NCBI GenBank assembly: GCA_944384725.1
Contig: CALWUJ010000011.1
Location: 1-58,444 of the forward strand
From: an uncultured Agathobaculum sp.
GTDB lineage: Bacteria > Bacillota > Clostridia > Oscillospirales > Butyricicoccaceae
Length of the DNA: 58,444 nt
Direction: 5' to 3'
A program made the translations under genes and the position numbers. This document shows positions 51,234-58,444 of the stretch, one piece after another (positions within the stretch are counted from its first letter, which is position 1; each line of letters opens with the position of its first letter). The notes beneath the pieces are model-generated. The model ran no database searches and was not told the DNA's origin. It was given only the letters and a program-made list of their open reading frames with translations.

Positions 51234-51762
51234 GCTGACCGACCTGCTGCCCGAGCGGTACTTAAACAGCCCGGAGGTGGGCGCGGCGGCGGGCGTGATA
51301 TGGGTGCTGGGCGAGGTGTTTCGCGCGCGGGCGCTCGACTGGCTGGCGCAGCTGACCATCGACACCGCGACATGGGGCATCGTCTACTGGGAGCGGGAAT
51401 ACGGCGTCACCCCGCAGGCGACCGACACGCTGGACGACCGGCGCAGCCGGGTCAAGGCCAAGCTGCGCGCGCCGCAGACGACCACGCGGGCAATGCTGGC
51501 GAACGTGGCCGCGGCTTACGCGGCGGGCGCGGTGTCCACGGTGGAGGAGTTCCCGCGCGAACACCGTGTGCAGTTCCGGTTTGCGTCATCCGACGCATTT
51601 CCAACGGCGTTGGACGCAATGACCGAATCGCTGCGCGAGGTCATGCCCAGCCATGTGGTGTTCGATTATCGCTTTTCCTATCAGCAGGCGCAGGAGGGGC
51701 GTGTGCATACGGCGGCAGGCACGCTGCTGCACATTAAATTGACGGCAGGAGGTATGGAATGA
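51223..51762 (+). CDS. Baseplate protein (XkdU-like, DUF2313)
   Basis: The 179-residue protein (KLTDLLPERYLNSPEVGAAAGVI...WGIVYWEREYGV) matches DUF2313 (YmfQ/XkdU). It links baseplate J to tail fibres. It overlaps baseplate J by 11 bases. Confidence 0.9.
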   Translation: MARKLTDLLPERYLNSPEVGAAAGVIWVLGEVFRARALDWLAQLTIDTATWGIVYWEREYGVTPQATDTLDDRRSRVKAKLRAPQTTTRAMLANVAAAYAAGAVSTVEEFPREHRVQFRFASSDAFPTALDAMTESLREVMPSHVVFDYRFSYQQAQEGRVHTAAGTLLHIKLTAGGME

Positions 51763-51763
51763 C

Positions 51764-52825
51764 GTGGAATACAGGACGATTTTGACCGATGCGGGGATGG
51801 CAGCGGTCGCCGCGGCGGCACAGGCAGGCGAGCAGGTGCAGATCACGCATCTGGCGATGGGCGACGGCGGCGGCACGGAATATGCGCCGGACAGCGCACA
51901 GACCAGCCTGAAGAACGAGCGGTGGCGCGGCGCGGTCGCATCGTATACACGGGATGGGAACCGTTTCACTGTCAACGCGCATATGCCTGCCGAAACCGAA
52001 GCGTTTGTCGTGCGCGAGCTGGCGCTGTTCCTGTCGGACGGGACTTGCTTTGCCGTGGCAAATGCGCCGTCTGTTCCGCATCAGCCGCCGGTGGACGGTG
52101 TGGGGACGGAATTTGAGACGATCATGCCGTTTGCGGTGAAAAACGCGGACAGCGTGACGGTGGCGGTCGACCCTACCGGCGGCATTCCGTGGAGCATGGT
52201 CGGCCAGCCGAACGGTGTGGCGGGGTTGGATGAGACGGGCAAGGTGCCGGAGAGCCAGCTGGAGCTGGACTTTGACCCGTCGGGCAGCGCGGCGGCGGTG
52301 CAGCGGCAGCTGGAAACGCACACCGGAAACCGGAACAACCCGCACGGCGTGACCGCCGCGCAGGTGGGGGCGTTTACCAAAGTGCAGACGCTGACAGCGG
52401 GAACGGCTGCACTGGTCGGCCTTGGCGCGGATGCCGTGCCAGATGCTGTGTTTGCCAAAATGATAAGTCTGATTGATGCAGCGAATGCTAATGCAAACTC
52501 AAGAACCAAGATAAAACTTGTAACCTATATTGGTACTGGTGCAACAGGGGATGGTAATGCTATATCTTTAACTGCTGATTTTCCCATTCAGGCCGCGATA
52601 TGGTTAACCCCAACGTTACAACCACTTCACTGTGTCTTTATAAATGTTACAGCCCTTCCAACTTCTTATGGACTACGAAATGGGTTCTTCGGTGGTACCG
52701 AAATACGTGAGAGATCAAATATGAAAAGGGGAGAAGATTACAAAAGTATATCTTGGTACTCTACTGATGTCTACGCAATGTTAAACGCTACAAGCCAAAC
52801 GTACAGTATTCTATTGATTGGATAG
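51764..52825 (+). CDS. Tail fibre (DUF3751-type N-terminus)
   Basis: The 353-residue fibre starts at GTG 51764 after GGAGG. The N-terminal part (about 1-150; TILTDAGMAAVAAAAQAGEQVQITHLAMGDGGG...) attaches to the baseplate. A repeat linker (NNPHGVTAAQVGAF) follows near residue 195. The last 130 residues are from a stretch clearly richer in A and T and are of a different style; this is the receptor-binding part. No diversity-generating retroelement is nearby. This protein sets which strains the particle hits. Confidence 0.88.
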   Translation: MEYRTILTDAGMAAVAAAAQAGEQVQITHLAMGDGGGTEYAPDSAQTSLKNERWRGAVASYTRDGNRFTVNAHMPAETEAFVVRELALFLSDGTCFAVANAPSVPHQPPVDGVGTEFETIMPFAVKNADSVTVAVDPTGGIPWSMVGQPNGVAGLDETGKVPESQLELDFDPSGSAAAVQRQLETHTGNRNNPHGVTAAQVGAFTKVQTLTAGTAALVGLGADAVPDAVFAKMISLIDAANANANSRTKIKLVTYIGTGATGDGNAISLTADFPIQAAIWLTPTLQPLHCVFINVTALPTSYGLRNGFFGGTEIRERSNMKRGEDYKSISWYSTDVYAMLNATSQTYSILLIG

Positions 52826-52835
52826 GGTGATACAA

Positions 52836-53438
52836 ATGTACTATGTAAAGAAAATTCCAAATGCTGCGGGAAACCATGGAAATATCTTGCTTCAACCTTT
52901 TGACGGTTGTACGTCCCTTCCTGAGAATCTTCTGCAACCATACCTTGAAGCAAATGGATTTGTTAACATCACTGTTGAAGATGGTGTAGTTATCAGCGTG
53001 GAGAAGAACGTGGAAGCGTGGGAGGCGTGGAACGCGGCGCAGCCGCCTGTCGATCTGGACGCCCTGCGCGCGGCCAAGCAGGATGCCAACAAAGCCGCCC
53101 TTGCGGATTGGCTTGCTGCCCACCCGCTGACGTGGACGGATGGCAAAGTGTACGGCGTGACTGAGCAAGACCAAACCGAAATGGCGATCAACCTTGCGCA
53201 GTACCAGCTGGCGGCCGCCGCCGGGCAGCCCGCTGTGCTCGAGTGGCACGCACAAAAACAGCAGTGCCACACCTTCACGATCGACGAATATACGGCATTG
53301 TCGCTGGCCATCGCCGCGTATGTTTATCCATACAGGCGATATCAGGAACAGGTCAAGGCCGCGATCTACGCGGTGCAGGGCAAGGAGGAATTGGATGCAA
53401 TCGAAATCGACTACGGCAGCGTCGGTGCTGCTGCATAG
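52836..53438 (+). CDS. Fibre-associated protein with DUF4376-like C-terminus
   Basis: The 200-residue protein starts at ATG 52836 after AGGGTGA. Its first 55 residues (MYYVKKIPNAAGNHGNILLQPF...) lie in the A/T-rich stretch shared with the fibre tip. The rest (LRAAKQDANKAALADWLAAHPLTWTDGKVYGVTEQDQTEM...) is a DUF4376-like helical domain common in tail-fibre assembly proteins. It is probably the chaperone or accessory of the fibre, with its N-terminus matched to the tip. Confidence 0.75.
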   Translation: MYYVKKIPNAAGNHGNILLQPFDGCTSLPENLLQPYLEANGFVNITVEDGVVISVEKNVEAWEAWNAAQPPVDLDALRAAKQDANKAALADWLAAHPLTWTDGKVYGVTEQDQTEMAINLAQYQLAAAAGQPAVLEWHAQKQQCHTFTIDEYTALSLAIAAYVYPYRRYQEQVKAAIYAVQGKEELDAIEIDYGSVGAAA

Positions 53439-53823
53439 CGTGCTTGGCGTGATCGGCGGGCTGGTGTACATGGGCATTGAAACCCTGTGGCGCGGGTACA
53501 CCCATTGGAGCATGGGCGTTTTGGGTGGGTTGTGCTTTGCCCTCATTGGCCTGCTGGACGAGTGGCAGGATCACCCGCCGCTGTGGCTGCAAATGCTGGA
53601 GGGCGCGATGATCGTGACCGTGCTTGAGCTGCTGGTGGGGTTGGTGGTCAATCGGTGGCTGGGCTGGAATGTGTGGGACTATTCCGACATGCCCTTTAAC
53701 CTCTGGGGGCAGGTGTGTTTGCAGTTCGCGGTCGCGTGGTTTTTCCTCAGTGCGGCAGCGGTGTGGCTCGAGAATGCCCTGCACCGGTTGGCATCATGGC
53801 TCGCGCACCGGCGGGGGAGGTGA
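53395..53823 (+). CDS. Small four-helix membrane protein of the lysis region
   Basis: The 142-residue protein has about four membrane helices (LLHSVLGVIGGLVYMGIETLWRG; GVLGGLCFALIGLLDEWQ; MLEGAMIVTVLELLVGLVVNRWLG; CLQFAVAWFFLSAAAVWLE). It resembles the PF06541 putative membrane family. It starts 44 bases inside the previous gene at an ATG with AAGGAGG upstream. Next to the holin it could be a second holin or antiholin; unproven. Confidence 0.7.
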   Translation: MQSKSTTAASVLLHSVLGVIGGLVYMGIETLWRGYTHWSMGVLGGLCFALIGLLDEWQDHPPLWLQMLEGAMIVTVLELLVGLVVNRWLGWNVWDYSDMPFNLWGQVCLQFAVAWFFLSAAAVWLENALHRLASWLAHRRGR

Positions 53824-53856
53824 TCTTTTGCCGGGTTGACCAAAGGATGTAAAAAA

Positions 53857-53873
53857 GCGCCCCGAAGGGGCGC
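53857..53873. terminator. GC-rich hairpin ahead of the holin gene
   Basis: GCGCCCC/GGGGCGC with a 3-base loop has A6 on its left, so it would terminate minus-strand transcripts. On the plus strand it is a leader hairpin just ahead of the holin ribosome site. Confidence 0.5.
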
Positions 53874-53897
53874 GGAAGTGAGAAAGGAGATACAAAA

Positions 53898-54383
53898 ATG
53901 GATCGAGTAACCGAAATCAAGGCCGCCTGCGCGGCGGCAGTGGCTGTGCTGACCGCCCTTTGGGGTTGGTTTGGCTGGGTGGTTTTGCTGTTTGTCGCCT
54001 GCATGGTGGCAGATTATGTGACGGGTACGATGGCTGCGATGTACACGGGTAGCTGGTCGGGTGAGGCAGCGCGCAAAGGAATTTTACATAAGCTGGGCTG
54101 TATTGTCGTGGTGGCGGTGGCCGGAGCGGCTGACCTTCTGCTTGGCATGATGATTACACATTTGCCCGGCATCGTACTGCCGTTTGATTACACTGTGCTG
54201 ATCTGTCCCGTGGTGGTCGTATGGTACATCCTGACTGAGCTTGGCAGCATCATCGAAAACGCGGTGACGCTCGGCGCGCCGTGCCCCAAGTGGCTCGCGG
54301 GCGTGGTAGACGCGGCAAAAGATGCGGTGGAAGAGACTGGCGGCAAAATCCTGCCGCAGTCGGAGGAGGATGAGGAACCATGA
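53898..54383 (+). CDS. Phage holin family protein
   Basis: The 161-residue holin of the PF05105 (toxin secretion/phage lysis) type has helices at about 13-30 (AVAVLTALWGWFGWVVLLFVA), 70-95 and 98-115, and the family motif DYVTGTMAA then GEAARKGILHKL. It makes the membrane holes through which the endolysin leaves. AAAGGAG precedes the ATG. It overlaps the endolysin start (ATGA). Confidence 0.93.
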   Translation: MDRVTEIKAACAAAVAVLTALWGWFGWVVLLFVACMVADYVTGTMAAMYTGSWSGEAARKGILHKLGCIVVVAVAGAADLLLGMMITHLPGIVLPFDYTVLICPVVVVWYILTELGSIIENAVTLGAPCPKWLAGVVDAAKDAVEETGGKILPQSEEDEEP

Positions 54384-55711
54384 GCAGCATTCGTTGTGAT
54401 ATTTATGACCCCAAGGAGTACGACATCTGGTTTGCGGCTGCGCCTTACGGTGCGGCCAGCAAGCCCGCCAAAACGCTCAAACAGTGGGCGGCAGAGGAGC
54501 AGGCTGATGTGGTGTACAACCTCTGCCTGTTCAATATGACCGGCTCGGGCAGCGACAAATACGGTGTCATTAAGGGTCGCACCTTGCAGTACCTCAAAGC
54601 CAAGAACGTGGACTGCGGCTACGGCGGCACGGCGGAGCATCTGACCGTCAGCGCGGGCAACGTGGTCGCGGGCGTCAAAGTTGCAGTGCGCGACGGCGTG
54701 GTGCTGTCCGGACTGGACAAGTCCACTTACCGCAGCCGCAACATGATCGGCATGCTTGCGGACGGTCGCATCATCGTCGTGCAGTCCTCGGACGGCTGCA
54801 CCGAGGAGCAGGTGGCGCGCTATGCCGCCGGGCGGTACACGATCGAACTCCTGCTGGTGCAGGACGCGGGCGGCAGCACCGGCATGTACCGCGTGAGCGA
54901 CGGCTATCTGTTCGCCCCGGAGAAAGAGGGCACGGACGGCAGGCCGGTGTGCAGCGTAGTATGTATGAGAAAGAGGAACAAGGAGGATAAACCTATGGGC
55001 AAGAAAAAGGTGTTTATCGGCGTGGGTCACGGCGGCAGCGATCCCGGCGCGGTCGGTTATCTGGTCGAGAAGGACGTCAATCTCACGATGGCGACCGCGT
55101 GCCGTGATTTCCTGACGGCTTACGGCGTGGATGTGAAAATGTCCCGCACCAAGGACGAGGACGACACGGTCAGCCAGGAGGTCGCGGAGTGCAACGCCTA
55201 CGCGCCCGATCTGGCGGTGGATATTCACAACAACAGTGGTGGTGGCGACGGCTTCGAGGTGTTCCACACGATTCACGGTGGCACGGGCAAGACGCTCGCG
55301 CAGAACATTGAGAAGCACGTCAAGGCCATGGGTCAGAACAGCCGCGGCGTCAAGACGAGACAGGGAAGCAACGGCGATTACTATGCGTTCATCCGTGAGA
55401 CGGTCGCACCGGCAGTCATCTGCGAGGGCGTGTTTGTGGACACTAAGGCCGACGCCGCGCAGGCGGACACGCTGGTTGAGCAGCAGGCGTTCGGCATCGC
55501 GTATGCAAAGGGTATTCTGGATACCCTTGGCCTGCCCTATGATGAGCCGGAGGAAAAGCCGGACGATGAATTTGAGACCGACGAAGAAGTGCAGGCGGCG
55601 ATCACCAAGGTGCAGCGCACGGCTGGCCTTGCCGCGGAAACCATGCAGTACCTGCTGGCGTATGAGTACGGCACGGAACTGGTGGTGAAGCTAGCGAACG
55701 CAATGAAATAA
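54380..55711 (+). CDS. Endolysin: phosphodiester glycosidase-like domain plus N-acetylmuramoyl-L-alanine amidase
   Basis: This 443-residue protein has two parts. Residues about 1-195 (VVYNLCLFNMTGSGSDKYGVIKG...MIGMLADGRIIVVQSSDGCTEEQVARYAAG) resemble the NAGPA phosphodiester glycosidase family. Residues about 206-395 are an Amidase_3 domain: IGVGHGGSDPGAVG with a zinc His, then the VDIHNNSGGG zinc His, and the catalytic Glu in AVICEGVFV. A short C-terminal helical tail follows. An internal ATG at 54995 has a strong AAGGAGG ribosome site, so the amidase may also be made alone (238 residues). It frees particles by cutting peptidoglycan. Confidence 0.88.
   Translation: MSSIRCDIYDPKEYDIWFAAAPYGAASKPAKTLKQWAAEEQADVVYNLCLFNMTGSGSDKYGVIKGRTLQYLKAKNVDCGYGGTAEHLTVSAGNVVAGVKVAVRDGVVLSGLDKSTYRSRNMIGMLADGRIIVVQSSDGCTEEQVARYAAGRYTIELLLVQDAGGSTGMYRVSDGYLFAPEKEGTDGRPVCSVVCMRKRNKEDKPMGKKKVFIGVGHGGSDPGAVGYLVEKDVNLTMATACRDFLTAYGVDVKMSRTKDEDDTVSQEVAECNAYAPDLAVDIHNNSGGGDGFEVFHTIHGGTGKTLAQNIEKHVKAMGQNSRGVKTRQGSNGDYYAFIRETVAPAVICEGVFVDTKADAAQADTLVEQQAFGIAYAKGILDTLGLPYDEPEEKPDDEFETDEEVQAAITKVQRTAGLAAETMQYLLAYEYGTELVVKLANAMK
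54979..54997 (+). promoter_or_regulatory. Internal ribosome-binding site and start for the amidase domain
   Basis: AAGGAGG (about 54980-54986) lies 8 bases before an in-frame ATG at 54995, exactly at the domain border. Confidence 0.6.
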
Positions 55712-55734
55712 CGGTGTTCAATTTGGACACGGGG

Positions 55735-55763
55735 AAGCCCCGGCCTTTCGGCCGGGGCTTTTG
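55735..55763 (+). terminator. Terminator after the endolysin
   Basis: AAGCCCCGGCC (55735-55745) pairs with GGCCGGGGCTT (55750-55760) over a 4-base loop, with T's following. Confidence 0.85.
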
Positions 55764-55770
55764 CAATAAT

Positions 55771-55799
55771 TTGCATTATTATGTAGAATGTGGTACGAT
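55771..55799 (+). promoter_or_regulatory. Promoter for the SIR2-TPR gene
   Basis: TTGCAT (55771-55776) and extended -10 TGGTACGAT (TACGAT 55794-55799) are 17 bases apart, so the gene is transcribed on its own. Confidence 0.6.
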
Positions 55800-55835
55800 A
55801 GCCAAAAGAACGAGAGTTAAAGCGAGGGAATCGAC

Positions 55836-58444
55836 ATGACTGCCAAGACGATGCAGGAGCAGCGCTTTATAGATCATGTGTATGATGGCTATCACGCTGG
55901 AGAACGCTATTGCTTTATATTGGGTGCTGGCGCATCTCGATCCTCTGGTATTCGGACCGGTGAAGAGCTCATGCGGGAATGGCATACCTTTTTGCTGGAA
56001 AGAGGAGAAGACTATATCCACGAAAGTGCAGAAGATGCGGGACTCGAAAAAAAGGAATATGTACATTTGCTGCGTCCGGATGCAAAGCTGAGCAATACGG
56101 ATTATTTTACTTTGTTTGATTTGCGTTTTGCTGGTCAAGCATCGGCTGCCTATAATGCGCTTGAGCAATCGATGGATGGGAAACAGCCGGGATTTGGGTA
56201 TTATCCGCTTTCTATGTTGCTGACCAAGACAGAAAATAAGTTAGTGATCACCACTAACTTTGATTCGTTGACTGAAGACGCGATTTTTATCTATACGCAT
56301 AAGCATCCTCTGGTCGTTGGACATGAGAGCTTGGCCGGTTTCATGGGGAACAATGTCCGTCGTCCGGTGATTGCAAAAGTGCATCGTGATTTGTTCTTTA
56401 GTCCAATGAACCGGAAGAAGGATATGGAAGCATTGGCAGAAGGCTGGAAAGAACCATTGGAGAATGCATTGCGGCGGTATATTCCGATTGTAATTGGATA
56501 TGCAGGCGGCGACCGCACATTGATGTCACTGCTCCATCAGCTGAAATTAAAGAAAATCTATTGGTGTTATGTGGGGCAGAAGCCTAACGACGACATTTCC
56601 GGTTTGGTAGAGAAAAATCAGGGATATCTTGTAAAAATTCTTGGGTTTGATGAGATCATGTTCCAATTGGCGGAACGGTTTGCGCAGGAAATTGCGTTTG
56701 GCGATCCACGGGAAGATATTATAGATCAGGCAGAACAGCGTTGCAAAAACTATCAGGAAAGTTTTGAACGGATTAAAAAGGTCTATGAAGATAAAAAACT
56801 GGATAAAGGAAATGATGAAACGGTTGCTATGGGGCAAGCACTTGATCAATATGAAGCCAGACAGGATGAAGAGACCATCAGTAAAGAATTAAAAGAGAAA
56901 ATAAAAGATGCGAAAGCAAGAGTGCGAAAGGGGCAATATCAGGAAGCGATTGAGGCGTACAGCAAACTGATGGAAGAACATCCTGATTTGCCTATGCTAT
57001 ATGAGTTGCGCAGTCTTGTGTACTACAAATTTGGCCAATACGAGAATGATTGGCGGGATATGTCGCGGGCAATCGAATTGGTACCAGACAATGCAGAGTA
57101 TTATTATAGTCGCAGCATAACGCTGCACAAGATGAAGCGGTATGAAGAAGCGCTGGCGGATGCGACTAAGGCGATCGAGCTGGAGCCGGACAATGCAGAG
57201 GCAGAGTATTATCGAAACCGTGGTATGACGTTGCATGGGATGGGGCGATATGAAGAAGCATTGGCAGATGCGACAAAGGCAATCGAGCTAGCACCGGACA
57301 ATGCAGAGTGCTATCAAAGTCGCAGTGTGACGCTGCACGCAATGAAGCGGTATGAAGAAGCTCTAGCGGATGCGACAAAGGCAATCGAGCTGGAACCGGA
57401 CAATGCAGAGTGCTATCAAATTCGCAGTGTGACGCTGCATGCGATGAAGCGGTATGAAGAAGCACTGGCAGATGAGAACAAAGTGATCGAGCTGGAGCCG
57501 GACAATGCAGAGTATTATCGAAGCCGTGGCGTGACGCTGCACGAGATGAAGCGGTATAAAGAAGCACTGGCAGATGAGACAAAGGCAATCGAACTGGAAC
57601 CGGACAATGCAGGGTGTTATCAAAGTCGCAGTGTGACGCTATACGCGATGGAGCGGTATGAAGAAGCACTGGCAGATGCGACAAAGGCAATTGAACTGGA
57701 ACCGGATAATGCACAATATTATGACAGCCGTAGTACGGTGCTGCAAGGGATGAGGCAGTATGAAGAAGCGCTAGCGGATGAGACCAAGGCAATCAAGCTG
57801 GTACCAGACAATGCAGAGTATTATTATAGTCGCAGCATAACGCTGCACAAGATGAAGCAGTATGAAGAAGCGTTGACAGATGCGACCAAGGCAATCGAGT
57901 TGGCACCGGACAATGCAGAATACTATTGGAGTCGCGGTGTGACACTGGACGAGATGAGTAGGTATGAAGAAGCACTGGCAGATGAGACAAAGGCAATTGA
58001 ACTGGAACCGGACAATGCAGAGTGCTATCAAATTCGCAGTGTGACGCTATACGCGATGGAGCGGTATGCAGAAGCACTGGCAGATGAGACCAAGGCAATT
58101 GAACTGGAGCCGGACAATGCAGAGTATTATCGAAGCCGCGGCATGACGCTGCACAAGATGAAGCAGTATGAAGAAGCGCTAGTGGATGAGACCAAGGCAA
58201 TCAAGCTGGCACCGGACAATGCTCGATATTATGACAGACGTAGTACAGTGTTGCACGAGATGAAGCAGTATGAAGAAGCACTGGTGGATGCGACCAAGGC
58301 AATCGAGCTGGCACCGGACAATGCAGAGTATTATCGAAGCCGCGGCGTGACGCTGCACGAGATGATGAGGTATGAAGAAGCGTTGGCGGATAAGACCAAA
58401 GCGATTGAGCTGGAACCGAACAATGCAAGGTACTACTATGACCG
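55836..58444 (+). CDS. SIR2-like protein with long TPR array, cut by the window end
   Basis: This ORF is open from the ATG at 55836 (GAGGGAA upstream) to the last base: 869 residues without a stop. A SIR2-like domain (about 20-300) has the NAD motif ILGAGAS (GAGAS at 30-34), TTNFDSLTED (Asn141, Asp143), a candidate catalytic His183 in AKVHRD, and VIGYAGGD. A charged linker (about 300-350) leads to TPRs: two diverged ones, then at least 14 of 34 residues each (RYEEALADATKAIELEPDNAEYYxSRG). SIR2 domains of this kind degrade NAD+ in anti-phage systems such as DSR, Thoeris and Avs5; TPRs would sense or bind a partner. It lies in the cargo position after the lysis genes. Confidence 0.88.
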   Translation, partial: MTAKTMQEQRFIDHVYDGYHAGERYCFILGAGASRSSGIRTGEELMREWHTFLLERGEDYIHESAEDAGLEKKEYVHLLRPDAKLSNTDYFTLFDLRFAGQASAAYNALEQSMDGKQPGFGYYPLSMLLTKTENKLVITTNFDSLTEDAIFIYTHKHPLVVGHESLAGFMGNNVRRPVIAKVHRDLFFSPMNRKKDMEALAEGWKEPLENALRRYIPIVIGYAGGDRTLMSLLHQLKLKKIYWCYVGQKPNDDISGLVEKNQGYLVKILGFDEIMFQLAERFAQEIAFGDPREDIIDQAEQRCKNYQESFERIKKVYEDKKLDKGNDETVAMGQALDQYEARQDEETISKELKEKIKDAKARVRKGQYQEAIEAYSKLMEEHPDLPMLYELRSLVYYKFGQYENDWRDMSRAIELVPDNAEYYYSRSITLHKMKRYEEALADATKAIELEPDNAEAEYYRNRGMTLHGMGRYEEALADATKAIELAPDNAECYQSRSVTLHAMKRYEEALADATKAIELEPDNAECYQIRSVTLHAMKRYEEALADENKVIELEPDNAEYYRSRGVTLHEMKRYKEALADETKAIELEPDNAGCYQSRSVTLYAMERYEEALADATKAIELEPDNAQYYDSRSTVLQGMRQYEEALADETKAIKLVPDNAEYYYSRSITLHKMKQYEEALTDATKAIELAPDNAEYYWSRGVTLDEMSRYEEALADETKAIELEPDNAECYQIRSVTLYAMERYAEALADETKAIELEPDNAEYYRSRGMTLHKMKQYEEALVDETKAIKLAPDNARYYDRRSTVLHEMKQYEEALVDATKAIELAPDNAEYYRSRGVTLHEMMRYEEALADKTKAIELEPNNARYYYD
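57087..58444 (+). repeat. Fourteen tandem 102-base TPR units
   Basis: The word GACAATGC (or a one-base variant) recurs at 57087, 57189, 57297, 57399, 57501, 57603, 57705, 57807, 57909, 58011, 58113, 58215, 58317 and 58419. All steps are 102 bases except one of 108, which comes from a 6-base GCAGAG duplication at 57195-57206. The units are nearly identical at DNA level and run off the window. Confidence 0.95.

Larger units (their letters stand above)
35690..58444. mobile_element. Integrated element: head-less contractile prophage or tailocin
   Basis: The left end is the break in the LysM-GH18 gene, next to a large serine recombinase. Repressor switch, early genes, a complete contractile-tail module, lysis genes and a SIR2-TPR gene follow. 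No terminase, portal, protease or capsid gene is present. The right end is not in the window: no GH18 remainder is found by 58,444. Confidence 0.8.

Noticed and set aside
52450-53440. Diversity-generating retroelement acting on the fibre
   Set aside because: There is no reverse transcriptase and no template repeat in the window; simple recombination explains the A/T-rich island.
57166-58428. Chain of minus-strand ORFs rich in His, Ser, Leu and Pro
   Set aside because: They are the complement of the 102-base TPR units and repeat with the same period.
57087-58444. CRISPR-like periodic repeat
   Set aside because: The period is 102 bases without distinct spacers and the frame is open; it codes TPRs.

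Overview
The window looks like a GC-rich, low-overlap-tolerant genome of a spore-forming anaerobic Clostridia bacterium (Bacillota). The gene content suggests an Oscillospirales/Butyricicoccaceae-like gut organism: yaaO-darA-holB-ricT synteny, SLH-domain surface proteins, a purine-catabolic molybdenum hydroxylase, DUF3793-flavodoxin-feoAAB, and a LysM-GH18 spore enzyme. The taxon is an inference from gene content; no rRNA or tRNA gene was found.

Bases 1-35,690 are host chromosome. In order they carry: a cytidylate-kinase-like protein; a two-component system followed by two exported PepSY proteins that it probably controls; serC-serA (minus strand); a Bacillus-like block of Orn/Lys/Arg decarboxylase, c-di-AMP receptor darA, DNA polymerase delta' holB and ricT; two large SLH surface proteins; a CBS protein; a TrpXYZ-like ABC transporter; a purine cluster (MobA-like protein, xanthine dehydrogenase subunits with a frameshifted FAD subunit, NCS2 permease, xpt) around a MarR-MATE pair; and an iron block (DUF3793, flavodoxin, feoA, feoA, feoB, Cys-rich FeoB partner). 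The iron block carries five copies of a 16-bp palindrome and a 340-base array of hairpins.

At about 35,690 a LysM-GH18 (SleL/YaaH-like) gene stops abruptly where its family continues, and an integrated element begins. The element runs to the end of the window. It has a large serine recombinase beside the junction, a divergent repressor/Cro switch with repeated operators, LexA-like boxes, a block of small early genes, and then a complete contractile-tail module of the PBSX/xkd type: tail terminator, sheath, tube, frameshifted chaperone, tape measure, LysM protein, XkdQ, DUF2577, XkdS, baseplate J, XkdU, fibre, holin and endolysin. There is no terminase, portal, protease or capsid gene. The early region meets the tail module at a scar where an N-terminal replication-type ORF is joined out of frame to the 3' end of another gene. 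The element is therefore either a head-less prophage or a tailocin (diffocin-like particle) that kept its integrase.

The window ends inside a SIR2-like protein followed by at least 14 nearly identical 102-base TPR units. It sits downstream of the lysis genes in the position of a phage cargo or defence gene. The main points to check are the head-less element and its scar, the SIR2-TPR protein, the interrupted spore gene, the programmed -1 frameshift, the Feo palindromes and the hairpin array.
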